Below the pieces are notes generated by a model. That model searched no databases, was not told the DNA's origin, and saw only the letters and a program-made list of their open reading frames with translations. A DNA stretch of 64,000 nt from Acanthornis magna (taxonomy: Eukaryota; Chordata; Aves; Passeriformes; Acanthizidae). Of this stretch, positions 51,226-61,936 are shown piece after piece. Within the stretch, counting starts at the first letter, position 1; every line of letters starts with the position of its first letter. The stretch lies in NCBI GenBank assembly GCA_036785705.1, contig JAWUZG010000361.1, forward strand, positions 186,001 to 250,000, in the 5' to 3' direction. Both the position numbers and the translations under genes were made by a program.

Positions 51226-51338
51226 TCCTTGAAAACTGAAAGAGTTGTACATAGTGTACAGGTGCGAGGTGAAAGAGTGTGCATAGTGATAATGCTGGGC
51301 TGTTTGCAGGCTAGAAAATTGCAGTCTTAGCTATACAG

Positions 51339-51381
51339 CTTATCTGCTCTTCTCTGTAATAGCAGGAGGAGAGCAGATAAG
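51339..51381 (+). other. 16-bp-stem hairpin with GATA-type arms
   Basis: CTTATCTGCTCTTCTC (51339-51354) and GAGGAGAGCAGATAAG (51366-51381) pair over all 16 positions around an 11-nt loop; the single DNA mismatch is a G-U wobble in RNA. Each arm contains a WGATAR/YTATCW core (CTTATC, GATAAG), giving two inverted GATA-factor-like sites 43 bp end to end. It lies about 115 bp beyond the CR1 fragment. It could be a regulatory palindrome, a small-RNA hairpin, or a relic of an inverted-repeat element. Confidence 0.9.
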
Positions 51382-53318
51382 TATTTATATACCTATTTTA
51401 TATAAGTTCACCAGTATTTCCTTTTTGCTTTCCTCATGCGGGATTCATTTCAGTCTCTTTTTTACCAACCCTCTATAAAGAGATCAAAAAACAACAACTG
51501 TAAACTTTGAAATTGTAATTAATAACTTAATCTATTAAAGGTATGTGTTCATATGCTACATGCATACAAGTATAGTATAAGAGTATTATGCAAGTGATGG
51601 GGAAATGATTTTCACATAAAGTCTTTGTAGATACTATGGATGTGATTCATAGGTCAAATTGCAGCTAGAAATTATATTCTTCCTGTGCTCTTTTTTTCAA
51701 GAAAAAAATAAGCTATTGCTGTGGACTTGGTATATAATCATTTTAAGGCATGAAAGGATGTGTATGGATTTTGAAAACTTAGTTACTGGTTTTCAAAATG
51801 GAAGAAATCCAGAGCATGATCCTCTTCCACACTTTTTTCAGCTGTTTGTACAAATTCTGCACAGAAAACTGGCCTGCCACACATGTTGTAAAATATATAT
51901 ATATATTAGAAAACAGTTTTGCAATACTTCATTTTTCTCACTGTTATGACTGGATTTGTATCAACAAATCCACCTTTTAAAATCTTCACATTGTAAGTAT
52001 GTAAGTAGCTCAGGGAAAACAGGTCTCTGATATGGGCTAGTAACTGAGTGTACTGAAGTAAATGGTGGTTCTGTATCCCTTTAAAGTTTAAAATTACTTA
52101 AAACTGTATTACAGCTAAATTAGCTATGCTTTCGGGGCTACATATGTTTTTATATTTCTAAGGAACACAGCATAGCAAATGGTCTAATCTGACTGCCACC
52201 GCCTGTCTTTGGACCTGAGTATGTGAAATGTCAGTGATCACAGTCACAGACTTTGGCAGTGTGTTGTCGATAAAAGATGTACAGTCCTAAACAGACATCA
52301 ATATTGTAACACACTGTAGAAAATCCCCATTTCAGTGTTGAGATATACAATTTTCAAAGTAAAGAAATCAAAAGGGGGAATGCTTCCATCCAGCCTGTCT
52401 ACAGCATGAACTGACAAAGGGAAAAAATAAGTGATTAAATTTTGATCAACTTTATGCAGATGTTTGTATCAAAGAACTCTTTTTGAATCTTTGTTTCTTG
52501 GTATTAGAAATGGATGTTTGGCACAAGCTGGATGCATAGAAGTCAGACTGCTTGTATTTTTTGGTAGAATTAAGGCTGAGAAATGCAGGTGAATCCTTGG
52601 AAGTTAACATTGCATACACTGATGAGAATTGTAGAATGTGCAAATTATATGTTACACTAGATAGAGATTTCCTTTTAATGCTAAAGAGTTTTCTCTGGTG
52701 GTTCTTGTATTTATGTCATTTGTGTGAGTGTTGTGTCATTTGTATGAGTGTTGTAACAACTAGTGTGGCAACAATTTTGCTTGTGCTTGATTGCTGTCAA
52801 ACTCAGTGTCCCAGAACCAAGGAATTTGCCTGATATTGACATGAGTCACTGGTTATCTGATGCAGAAACAAGGTTTGCATAAGTCCCAGCACTTTACATC
52901 ACTAGTTTGACCAGTAAATCATGTGTAGTTTCATTGCTCTTGTTTTGTACTTGTTTTTTGATACACTGGTATTCGCCCCTGCCAACTGCTTGTCAGTCTG
53001 GTACTTTCTGAATGACTACCTTGTCTCCTACTTTTGAATAACAGCAGGGGCAGGTGGCTGCGTAGTTTCCAATCAAGAAGGAATGCTAATGAATTATAAA
53101 GAACTTCTGACTTGCATTTAATAGCACCATGACATGTTATAACAGCCTGCCAAATACAACATTTCTTATAAATCACATTTCAAGGGACAAAAGTATCCAC
53201 CTCTCGTATCTGAGGCCTCTGCAAAAGTCAGTGTTTGAAGATGACACAATCTGCTCCACCTTGTAAAGTACCCTCTTATGATAAATGTTTCTTTCTTTCA
53301 TGCACAAAATAAGATAAT
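51382..53318. other. AT-rich non-coding DNA
   Basis: No gene supported; ORFs are 96 codons or shorter. A short (TA)n run is near 51890-51906. Confidence 0.6.
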
Positions 53319-54077
53319 TTAACATTTTCTCGCTTCTCCCCAACCACAACGGCACTGAGCACTTTGTCTCATTTTAGGAAACACTCTATTGTTCTTTTGC
53401 AGGAAGAAAATCCATTTCAGGGATGGTGTTTGAATAATAATTGGCAGCATGCCTGAAGTATTGACATTGAGATATTGACATTGACTCATTGGAGGCCAAA
53501 TCTGAGTCGGGGTTAGCAGCTGTGCAGATAACAGGCACGGATAAGTGAACCATTGAAATGGCTCCATCTTGATTTGTATCCGCTTTTGTCTTCTAGCTGT
53601 TTCAGAAGCACAGGTGTTCTTCACTCTGGAGCAGTGAATTGCGGGTCCTCTGGCCGTAACCTCGCCTTCAGTGAGGGTCATCGGGACTTGGAACGGTGCT
53701 CTGGACTTGGTTGGTAAAGTGCCTGTTTTTCCACGGAGCACAGCTTCAGTCTCCAGGCAGGAAGAGGTGGGCAGGTGCGTGTGGAGAAGATGACGAATGT
53801 GCAGAGTTTCGGCAAAGTGGAACTTCCAAGCTGTTCGATACCTTGGCAAGGTAAGCTGCTTTCTCATCTCGCCATTTTTCTTGCCCGAGACTTCACTTGC
53901 TATGGCCTGCCACGCAATATTTCCTAAATATTTCCTCCTGTTGTCTCTCTCCGCCTGGGTTGTACACGGACTCTCTGGAAGGCTTGAGGCCAGGCCTGAA
54001 CCTATGTCTTGGATGTTTTTGACCACTTGGAGTCCTCTGTGTTTTGAGGCTTCCATTGACACGTTCAGCCTCAGCAC
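53319..54077 (-). CDS. 252-codon open frame of unknown status
   Basis: This is the longest frame outside low-complexity DNA, starting at the edge of the pyrimidine tract and ending at 53319. The translation has a mixed, soluble composition (for example GNIAWQAIASEVSGKKNGEM near residues 52-71 and a basic ETARRQKRIQIKMEPFQW stretch in the second half) but no domain I recognise. The frame continues open upstream into the GAAA/GAAAG repeat, so the first ATG is not a reliable start. No promoter or splice signals tie it to the CpG island. The plus strand over the same DNA has a splice donor-like CAAG-GTAAGC at 53851, an alternative reading. A non-coding chance frame or an unknown repeat's ORF are both possible. 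Confidence 0.2.
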   Translation of the reverse strand: MLRLNVSMEASKHRGLQVVKNIQDIGSGLASSLPESPCTTQAERDNRRKYLGNIAWQAIASEVSGKKNGEMRKQLTLPRYRTAWKFHFAETLHIRHLLHTHLPTSSCLETEAVLRGKTGTLPTKSRAPFQVPMTLTEGEVTARGPAIHCSRVKNTCASETARRQKRIQIKMEPFQWFTYPCLLSAQLLTPTQIWPPMSQCQYLNVNTSGMLPIIIQTPSLKWIFFLQKNNRVFPKMRQSAQCRCGWGEARKC

Positions 54078-54179
54078 CTTCCTTTCTTTCTCTCTTTCTC
54101 TCTTTCTTTCTCACTTTCTTTCTCTCTCTCTCTCTCTTTTCTTTCATTCTTTTCCTCTTTCTTTCTTTCTTTTTCTTTT

Positions 54180-54287
<108 letters not shown>

Positions 54288-54288
54288 T

Positions 54289-54961
54289 CCCTCATTCTCT
54301 CTTTCTCTCTTTCAATCTTTATCGCTCTCTTTATCTCTCTATCTTTCTCTCCTTTTTTCTTTCCCTCTTTCTTTCTCTCTCTCTCTTTCTCTCTTCCCCT
54401 CTTTCTTTCTTTCTTAATTCCTCTCTTTCTCTCTATCTTTCTCTCTTTCTCTACTTCTTTCTTTCTCTCTTTCTCTCTATCCTTCTCCCTTTCTTTCCTT
54501 CTCTCTCTCTTTCATTCTTTCTTTTTTTCTCCTTCCTTCCTTCCTTCCTTCCTTCCTTCCTTCCTTCCTTCCTTCCTTCCTTCCTTCCTTCCTTCCTTCC
54601 TTCCTTCCTTCCTTCCTTCCTTCCTTCCTTCCTTTCCTTCCTTCCTTCCTTCCTTCCTTCCTTCCTTCCTTCCTTCCTTCCTTCCTTCCTTCCTTCCTTC
54701 CTTCCTTCCTTTCCCTCATTCTCTTTCTCTCTTTCAATCTTTATCGCTCTCTTTATCTCTCTTTCTATCTTTCTCTCCTTTTTTCTTTCCCTCTTTCTTT
54801 CTCTCTCTCTCTTTCTTTCTCTCTTCCCCTCTTTCTTTCTTTCTTAATTCCTCTCTTTCTCTCTATCTTTCTCTCTTTCTCTACTTCTTTCTTTCTCTCT
54901 TTCTCTCTATCCTTCTCCCTTTCTTTCTTTCTCTCTCTCTTTCATTCTTTCTCTTTCTCCT
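54289..54961 (+). repeat. Higher-order duplication inside the pyrimidine tract, period 424 bp
   Basis: An irregular segment beginning CCCTCATTCTCT with shared marks CAATCTTTATCGCTCTCTTT and TTCTTAATTCCTCTC occurs at 54289-54532 and again at 54713-54961, differing by a few CTTT insertions and deletions. The identical rare non-pyrimidine bases show a segmental duplication rather than independent expansion. Confidence 0.9.
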
Positions 54962-55135
54962 TCCTTCCTTCCTTCCTTCCTTCCTTCCTTCCTTCCTTCC
55001 TTCCTTCCTTCCTTCCTTCCTTCCTTCCTTCCTTCCTTCCTTCCTTCCTTCCTTCCTTCCTTCCTTCCTTCCTTCCTTCCTTCCTTCCTTCCTTCCTTCC
55101 TCCCTCCCTCCCTCCCTCCCTCCCTCCCTCCCTTC

Positions 55136-55270
55136 CTTCCGCACCCTCCCTCCCTCCCTTCCTTCCTTCCTTCCTTCCTTCCTTCCTTCCTTCCTTCCTT
55201 CCTTCCTTCCTTCCTTCCTTCCTTCCTCCCTCCCTCCCTCCCTCCCTCCCTCCCTTCCTTCCGCACCCTC
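55136..55270 (+). repeat. 120-bp duplication marked by CCGCACCC
   Basis: CTTCCGCACCCTCCCTCCCT occurs at about 55136 and again at about 55256, each preceded by (CCCT)n and followed by (CCTT)n. The interrupting GCA dates both to one duplicated unit. Confidence 0.85.
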
Positions 55271-55562
55271 CCTCCCTCCCTCCCTCCCTCCCTTCCTTCC
55301 TTCCTTCCTTCCTTCCTTCCTTCCTTCCTTCCTTCCTTCCTTCCTTCCTTCCTTCCTTCCTCTCTTTCTTCCTCTCTTTCTTCCTCTCTTTCTTCCTCTC
55401 TTTCTTTCTCTCTTTCTTTCTCTCTTTCTTTTCCTCTTTCTTTTCCTCTCTTGTTTTCTGCCGTCTCCACACTTCCCTGAGGCGCCGTGGTGCCACAGGG
55501 GAGCCTGGCTTCCAATAACATTCCACGGCGTCAACACAGCCAGCGTCTCCAGGGTGCCTGCC

Positions 55563-55593
55563 TGTGACACGGTGACAACACCGCCGTGTCACA
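55563..55593 (+). other. 10-bp-stem GC-rich inverted repeat
   Basis: TGTGACACGG (55563-55572) and CCGTGTCACA (55584-55593) pair perfectly around 11 nt. It lies at the left edge of the CpG-rich block. It contains CRE-like/E-box-like half sites (GTGAC, CACGG), whose use is unknown. Confidence 0.85.
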
Positions 55594-56338
55594 ATGGCCC
55601 CTGGCTTGGGCAAGATCCAGGGTGCCAGTTGGCCCTTGGCTGTGGGAGCGGCTGGCTGGCTGGCTGGGAGCTCCTGCCTGGCCAGAGGCTGGGGGAGAAG
55701 CGGCAGGGGCAGGGCGCACACAGTATTGTGGCCCTTTCCTCGTGTGCCCACGAGGCCCGAGGCTGGCCCTGCCGCAGGCCTGGTGGCACGCAAGGCCCAC
55801 TGCTGTGAGGCCTTGGCTGTGCAGGTGACAGCGGTGTCCTGGCGTGGAGCATGGCTGCTCCAGGCCGGGGGGGTGGGGAGTGGGGGCCGCCTGGGGTGGG
55901 AAAGCGGCAGGGATGAGCCCTTGGCCTGCACACTGTGCTGCAGCTGCCCGTGCCGCGGGAGACTGAGCCCCTGTGCGAGCGAGCGAAGGCAGGCAGCCCT
56001 CTCCAGCAAACAGCCAGGGCCCTGCCACCCCCCCAGCTCCCTGCAAAGGCCAGCTTGGGCAGCTTGGAGGCCAAAAGGGCAGTGGCAGGCAGTCTGCCGC
56101 TCCGACTTGTGTCTAGAGGTGAGGCAGAAATGTGCCATTTGGAGGGGGTGGGTGCCCCTTTCCTGCAGTCACAGCCACCCCGGGAGCACAGCCGGAGTTG
56201 GGCGGGGCACGGGGGGAGGGAAAGCTGGGGGGGTGGGAAGGAGCAGGTTGCGCAGCAAAGCCCCGCCCCCGCCAAGAGGGCAGAATCATTGGCAAGTCAC
56301 TCCTGGAGGCGCTTGAAAGCCCAGGGGGGCGCTTCCCG

Positions 56339-56520
56339 ATGGAGGGAAGCAGGAGCCCGAGCACTGCCAGGGTGGCAGCACATAGGCTGGCGAGAGAAAG
56401 CGCGAGAAAGAAGCGGACGGCTCTCTGCGGTCCGGCAAAGATGCAAACAGAAGAGGCTATGTGGAGAATACATTCTCCACGCACGCTACCTTCTCCGGGA
56501 GCTGAACTTGCACGAGTTTT
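56339..56520 (+). CDS. Candidate first exon behind the CpG island
   Basis: An ATG at 56339, 47 bp after the inverted CCAAT box, opens a frame of 60 codons plus two bases ending at a consensus donor (TTTT-GTAAGT at 56521). The peptide begins MEGSRSPSTARVAAHRLARE, is rich in Arg, Ala and Ser and has no domain that I recognise. A second ATG in frame is at about 56441. The G at +4 suits a start but there is no purine at -3. The exon may equally be 5' untranslated or non-coding RNA; another open frame crosses the same region. No downstream exon was identified. Confidence 0.25.
56461..56480 (+). promoter_or_regulatory. 20-bp dyad GTGGAGAAT-AC-ATTCTCCAC
   Basis: Nine-base arms pair perfectly around a 2-bp centre, within the candidate first exon. 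Such symmetry suits a homodimeric transcription factor site or a small RNA stem; no factor is assigned. Confidence 0.6.
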
Positions 56521-56640
56521 GTAAGTCGAAAGCTGGAGCAAAGTGTTTCTCTCTCTCTCTCGCTCCCTCTCTCTCTGCACATTGTCCCCGTGTCCCGGTG
56601 CTGCCAGAAAGGCAGCAAAAAAAAAGGTAACATCTCTTCC

Positions 56641-57888
56641 AATATATAATGGCATGAAATGAGTACTTTTAAATCTTAAGAACTTAAACATGTGTGAATA
56701 AATTACTTTATTTAGAAGCTTCTTCTGAAATGGGCAACAAAAAACATTAAACTTGATTAATTTAGAAACATGGAAACCATTTTTTTTTAGGAAAAAATAC
56801 ACTTTTTTTTTTTTCCAATTTCTTTTTTAAATGCAGCATGTGGGTTTTGAACCAGCTAGTCTCACTTTGCTGCTTGAGTTACAACCTAAAACAGAGATGA
56901 CTGGGGAGTTTTAGAACTGAATCTAAGGCTTTTTTTTTTCCTTAGTATGGTGAAAAGAAATACACAGAAATCCCATATGGAAGCATACAACACTGACAAC
57001 CTACCTGTGTCCATGATCACTGACAAGCCAGGCTAACCAAAACTTGCTTAGTTTTGTATTAACCAGACAAAATTTAAGGCTCTTATAATATTTGTACATT
57101 GAGGCCCAAAAGAACACTGATACCACTGCCAGTTCTTTCCATTTTTCTTATGTTTTTTCTCTATAGATAAACTACTACTGCTTTTCTTTTGACATACAGT
57201 TGTATGAAAAGGAGTAAGTATTGCTCCTTTTATCATCTCAATAAAGAAAAAAAAAATTATTTAGATATTGTTTATTTTCCAACCTATTCCTATAATTCAA
57301 ACTAGGTGACATTACAAGTTCTAAAAATCAGTGCATCAAACATTTCCTTTAGCAAATCCATCTCCTTTAGTCATAGAAACCCCTTTCTTCCCATTAAAGG
57401 TATTTGGAAATCAGTAAGTCAAGAGGAATCATGCACTATGTTCTTCCAGATGGCTGGCAGTCAATCTTCTCAGAGCAGGTAATTTAAATTACGTGTAAAA
57501 GCATAATTTGAAAATTATATGAGCTGTTCACAAAATGCCAATGTAGAATATCTCAAATAAAATATTGTCCTTTCCAAGTTTTTAAACACTTGGTTAGCAA
57601 ATGCCTGAAAAACATGTTTTAGCTCACTGTTAGACCTTCCTTCCACAGTCACTATGTGAACAGCGCTGTCAGACACAATGACTGATGTAACTGGGCCATA
57701 GCAGGTGATCTGTCTGAAGCAGGCTAGAAATGCCCAGGGACAGTGACAAGGAGTGGAGTACCACCTGGTATTCATCAAATATGTCAAGTCCAGGTGGCAA
57801 TTAGAAGTTTAACAGGACAAAATAAAACTGTGAAACAAAAGCTCACTATGTATTCAATTCTGAAACACTGAAATACCCATCTGATTAC
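56641..57888. other. AT-rich DNA downstream of the island
   Basis: No gene supported. A minus-strand 90-codon frame (57515-57787) has no recognised content. T-runs occur near 56780-56820. Confidence 0.55.
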
Positions 57889-57978
57889 CTTACGGAGAGG
57901 TCTTTTGGGGGAAAAGGGTAGCGGCCTATTGAAGGCACTGAAGAGAGTTAAATCCAGACCACAGTTGCACAACGCTTC
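57889..57978 (-). CDS. Weak candidate 90-bp exon, minus strand
   Basis: On the minus strand an acceptor-like TTTCGCTTTCAGTCAG leads into exactly 30 open codons (EALCNCGLDLTLFSAFNRPL then PFSPKRPLRK) and a consensus donor AAG-GTAATC. The other two frames are stopped. Three CpGs in 90 bp stand out in this AT-rich area. No family recognised and no partner exon found; an open frame with its own acceptor-like site lies just upstream on the same strand (58213-58395). Confidence 0.25.
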
Positions 57979-58126
57979 CTGACTGAAAGCGAAAACTGTG
58001 CTCTAAGCATGAGCAATGGCACAGAAGGGTGAATATGCCCTTATCAGGAAACAGCAGGATATGGTAAGACAGAATATATAAGTCAAACTCAATATAAGTA
58101 CAAAGTAGAACAGTATTTAACCTAAA

Positions 58127-58150
58127 GATGTGATGTGATGTGATGTGATG
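58127..58150 (+). repeat. (GATGT)n microsatellite
   Basis: Just under five tandem copies of GATGT. Confidence 0.9.
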
Positions 58151-58491
58151 CATAGAACAAATTAAAGCTAAAGCAGTAAATTTTAGGCCAGTATAACTCA
58201 AGCACTCAGTATTCAATGAGTTCTTGGATTTCTACAGGATGTGTGCATTCTTAGTATCTCTGAAAAATCAACTCCCCAAGGGATTCCAGCCAGCATTTCT
58301 CTTATATTTCTCCATTTTTGGGCTATTTCAAACACTGCTATGATCAGGAAACAGTTGAAATAATTCAGTTTTTGGAATTTCATAACACTGGGCACATCTC
58401 AACACAGTACATACACATCCAGTTACAGTGAGGTACAGATTTTGTGATGATGCCATTCATTTTCTCATTCCCCCAGTGCCAGTCCAACATT

Positions 58492-58519
58492 TTTGGACAA
58501 TCCTATTTGGACAATCCTA
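58492..58519 (+). repeat. Perfect two-copy 14-bp tandem repeat
   Basis: TTTGGACAATCCTA occurs twice head to tail (58492 and 58506). Confidence 0.9.
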
Positions 58520-61500
58520 TTTGATGACAAACCATAGTCATCTAACAAAACCAAAGACAATTCGCTAGCATTGTGTGTTGTATTTGACCATATTGAGAAG
58601 TGACAGGAGTTAGGTCAGAAAAAACCTCAATCCTGCTCTGTAGTCCTGCTCTCCTTTGGACCACAGGGTGCATGTGGCACCTAGGACCTAAATCAGAACA
58701 TTGCAGAGCTGCATTTCTCAGGCCAGGGTAAGGGATTTTTCTTGAAAGACTCTGGAAGGTACAACCTGCTCCAGTCAGAAATTACTGAATAGTTGGTACT
58801 GAGTTACAGGAAACCCCCTTCACATTTTGCTTGGATTCCTTTGTGTCTTTAGAAAATACTATCAGAAAACAAGTGCTTTCTATGCCAAGAAAAGGAACCA
58901 TATAGATATATTAAGTGGTTACATGGGAACAAGGATTGCAGAACCCACAATGCTTGTACTCCAGAATTGTGTATCCAGGAACACCATCCCACCTATCAAG
59001 ATTCCTTAGCAGAAGACCATTACCTCAACAAAACAGAAAATTCCCAGCATATTGTTCTACCTACAACTGAATAGAATACATTTTCCTTTGAAATAGTATT
59101 TTTCTTTATTTTACCAGATTAGATGTAGCCATTATACAGATTTTCTGCTTCGTTACTATACACTATTACTATTTAGGAAAAAACCCACTATATTTAGAGG
59201 CAGCATTAAGCAACACTTCATTTGGGAAAGAGCCACAGAGAAAAGAAAATGTAAGAAATTACTCCAAATTAAGCTCAAACAGAGAACTCTGAATCAAGGA
59301 ATATCTAGCAATGAGTTGACAAAAGAACTGCAAAATAGCTAAATATAGAGTAGCACAGTTAGAATCATAGCTTGCAGAGAAAGTCAGGAAAAAGCTGAAC
59401 TCCTATGTATGATTCCTACTTAACGAACTCTCTTAGGGTATACAGATTGTAAATTGGTGACAAAATGGTCAAATAATTGCATTATTTGAGCTTTCACTTG
59501 TAACGGGCAAAAAAAAAGGATTTAATTTTAAAAAGTCTCTACCAGATATCTTGGAAATAAAGGAAGGTTATACAAACACTACATTGAGCTCACAGTTCAA
59601 ATGCTTGTGGGTAGCTAACTAAAGTTCACAGACCTGTATGTAATTGCTGTCTACAGGAAATACTTGTGTTAGCAAAAGAATTTTCTCCCCGCTCCTTCAC
59701 CTTTGCCCTTCCACAAACTCAGCAGCAAAGAAACCTCCTAAGAGCATTTCTCTGATGAACAGGGCTTTCCCCACCTCGACAAGATGAACTAAATCTAAGA
59801 GTCAGGAACAGAATTTGTCAACTTCTCGGAAACATGCTTTTAGCAACTACTAATTGATAAAGGATATACTTTTATACAAATAAACTTGAAACAAAATGAT
59901 CCACTCCCTGTTCATTTATCTCTTTGTAAATTACATGGGTTTTTTGAAGCCTACAACACGAATAGGAGCACAAAATTTGCACTTATTTTAATGTAAATTG
60001 GCAGTGATTTCAGTGGCACCAGCTGAGTTACACAAAACAACGTTCGGGTAGAAAGGAAGTTCATAAGTTGAACTTGAAATAAAATTTCTCTGAGCACTGA
60101 AATTGAGTGATCTAATTCCATGTGGTTAAAATTCTGTACATTTCAGACAAAACAAATCCTTGACATTAAATGTCTGCAAACTTTGATTTGCTTAATTCTT
60201 AACATAAGCTCTTCACCACAAATGTCCCACGTTAACATTAAATAATAAAATAAAAATCCAGATTTTTTAAAAAAAATCCAGACAGTAGATGTGACATCAT
60301 TAGATAGACTGAATAGTGAAACTTGAAAGTTGAGCAAACATTTTAAATAATAACATGTTATTTTTTTTTCCAATTTTTTCCCCTAGCTTGAGATACCTTG
60401 AAAGGCACAGAAACTTTGCATTTATCAAAAATGCTTGTGTTTTCCCAGCATCCAAATGATATATTGCCATTTAAAAAGCGCCGTTTACTGCCATAACAAC
60501 ACATTTTTTCATAGGAAAGTGACACTTTTGCCTATGAACAAGTATCAGAGTTTCTTTACAGAAAAAGTTGTATCATCTCCCTTATGTATGCAAGACCAGG
60601 AAAGTAATTACCAGTATGTACCCTGGAAAGCTCATGCTTTCATTCAATTTTATTTATGTTACAATTTTTAAGTTAAGTCAATGGTTTTCATAACCTAGAT
60701 TCATGATATCAGAAACTTTAAGAACATGACCTCTATATTTCAAATTCCCAACATACACTCCATTCACTGAGAAAATTACAATGGTCTTATATTATACATT
60801 CCAAAGGAGAAAGATGGCTGAGAGGGCTGTGGTGGATTTACAAAACTAACAACATATGTACAAAATATCCCTTTGAATCACAACACTATCCCAGTGTTTC
60901 ATGGTATTTTTTCCAATATGCAGATTCACTCTCAGCAAATCCTTATCTACACTTTTCATACTCCTTACTTTGAGCTTTTTTCTCCATTTTGTGCAAACCT
61001 GATCTTTACATGTACCCAAGACAAGAAAACCAGCTAGAAAACTGATTTCAGCTGGCACTTCTATTACACCTGACAAAATGCAGGTTGACAGCAAAGAACA
61101 TAATCATTTTTGGTCACAACAACACTAGTGGATCCTAGCAAATTCCTCACCCCACCTCCAAATGAAAACTCCAAATTTACACCACAAAGCTCTCTTGTAA
61201 TCACCACAGAACTAAAGAAAGTGAAAAATTAGATCAGAAATATGAACCACAAGGCACAAAGCTATTCAAATCTACTGTTGCATTTGTCCTACGGTTTATG
61301 ATACTGACTCCCCTCCTTATGTTCATACTGTTTTTTACACAAATATCATGCCAAAAACCAACATGCCAAAATACATTCCTCTGTGATGAATTAAGACCTT
61401 TAAAATTGAGTAATCGGTTATGATTATTTAAGAATATATTTTCCTTTCATTTATGTCTTGTCTGTCATCTGATTTGGCTGCATATGAAAATTTTACCTTT

Positions 61501-61936
61501 AAATTGTTATACTTTCATGAACAGAATGAGGTAAAACTACAAAGTAATTCTGAAACCCAAGACATTTCACCCTAAGGAATCTTTCATGATAAAATAAGAA
61601 TTCAAAACAAAATTACAGAATCACACTAGGTAAGTTTTCATTGTTAGTTTTTGTTATGAGAGCCATATGAGAACAAACAAATTATATTCATTCCTTTTTT
61701 CCACCAATGTGGAAATAATTTTCTTGTTTACATGTTATGACAGAAAAGAGTAATCCATTCCATTGATTCCTGTTTAAGTTGCAGCTAAAATGTATTTTTT
61801 AAGTATGTTACATACTTTGCTACTTTTGGCCATTCATCTAAAACATAAATCAGCTGTGTGAAATTGTAAAATTATAACCTTTAGGTCTTATAACAAGAAT
61901 CTAAAATATCAAGCTTTCAAATACCAAATACTTCCC

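Larger units (their letters stand above)
55450..56640 (+). promoter_or_regulatory. CpG-rich island with promoter-like elements
   Basis: This is the only sizeable GC- and CpG-rich block in the window. Near its right end are a GC box GGGCGGGG (56200-56207), CCCCGCCCCCGCC (56261-56273) and an inverted CCAAT box ATTGG (56288-56292), the classic order for a TATA-less vertebrate promoter reading rightward. A splice donor GTAAGT at 56521 follows. The long ORFs on both strands here (up to 240 codons) are explained by GC-rich DNA having few stops. The left part (55450-56100) could alternatively be a GC-rich repeat insertion linked to the pyrimidine tract. Confidence 0.5.
57979..61936. other. AT-rich non-coding DNA
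   Basis: No supported gene; ORFs are 96 codons or shorter. Small repeats at 58127-58150 and 58492-58519 are listed separately. A stretch near 60001-60035 recalls very old amniote interspersed repeats but is too short to assign. Confidence 0.55.

Noticed and set aside
54942..56138. 398-codon minus-strand ORF and other long ORFs across the tract and the GC-rich block
   Set aside because: About half of the long frame is Lys/Glu/Gly/Arg repeats from the pyrimidine tract and the rest lies in GC-rich DNA where stops are rare; overlapping long frames exist on both strands.
60001..60035. Possible ancient amniote interspersed repeat
   Set aside because: Only about 30 bases feel familiar, too short to assign by eye.
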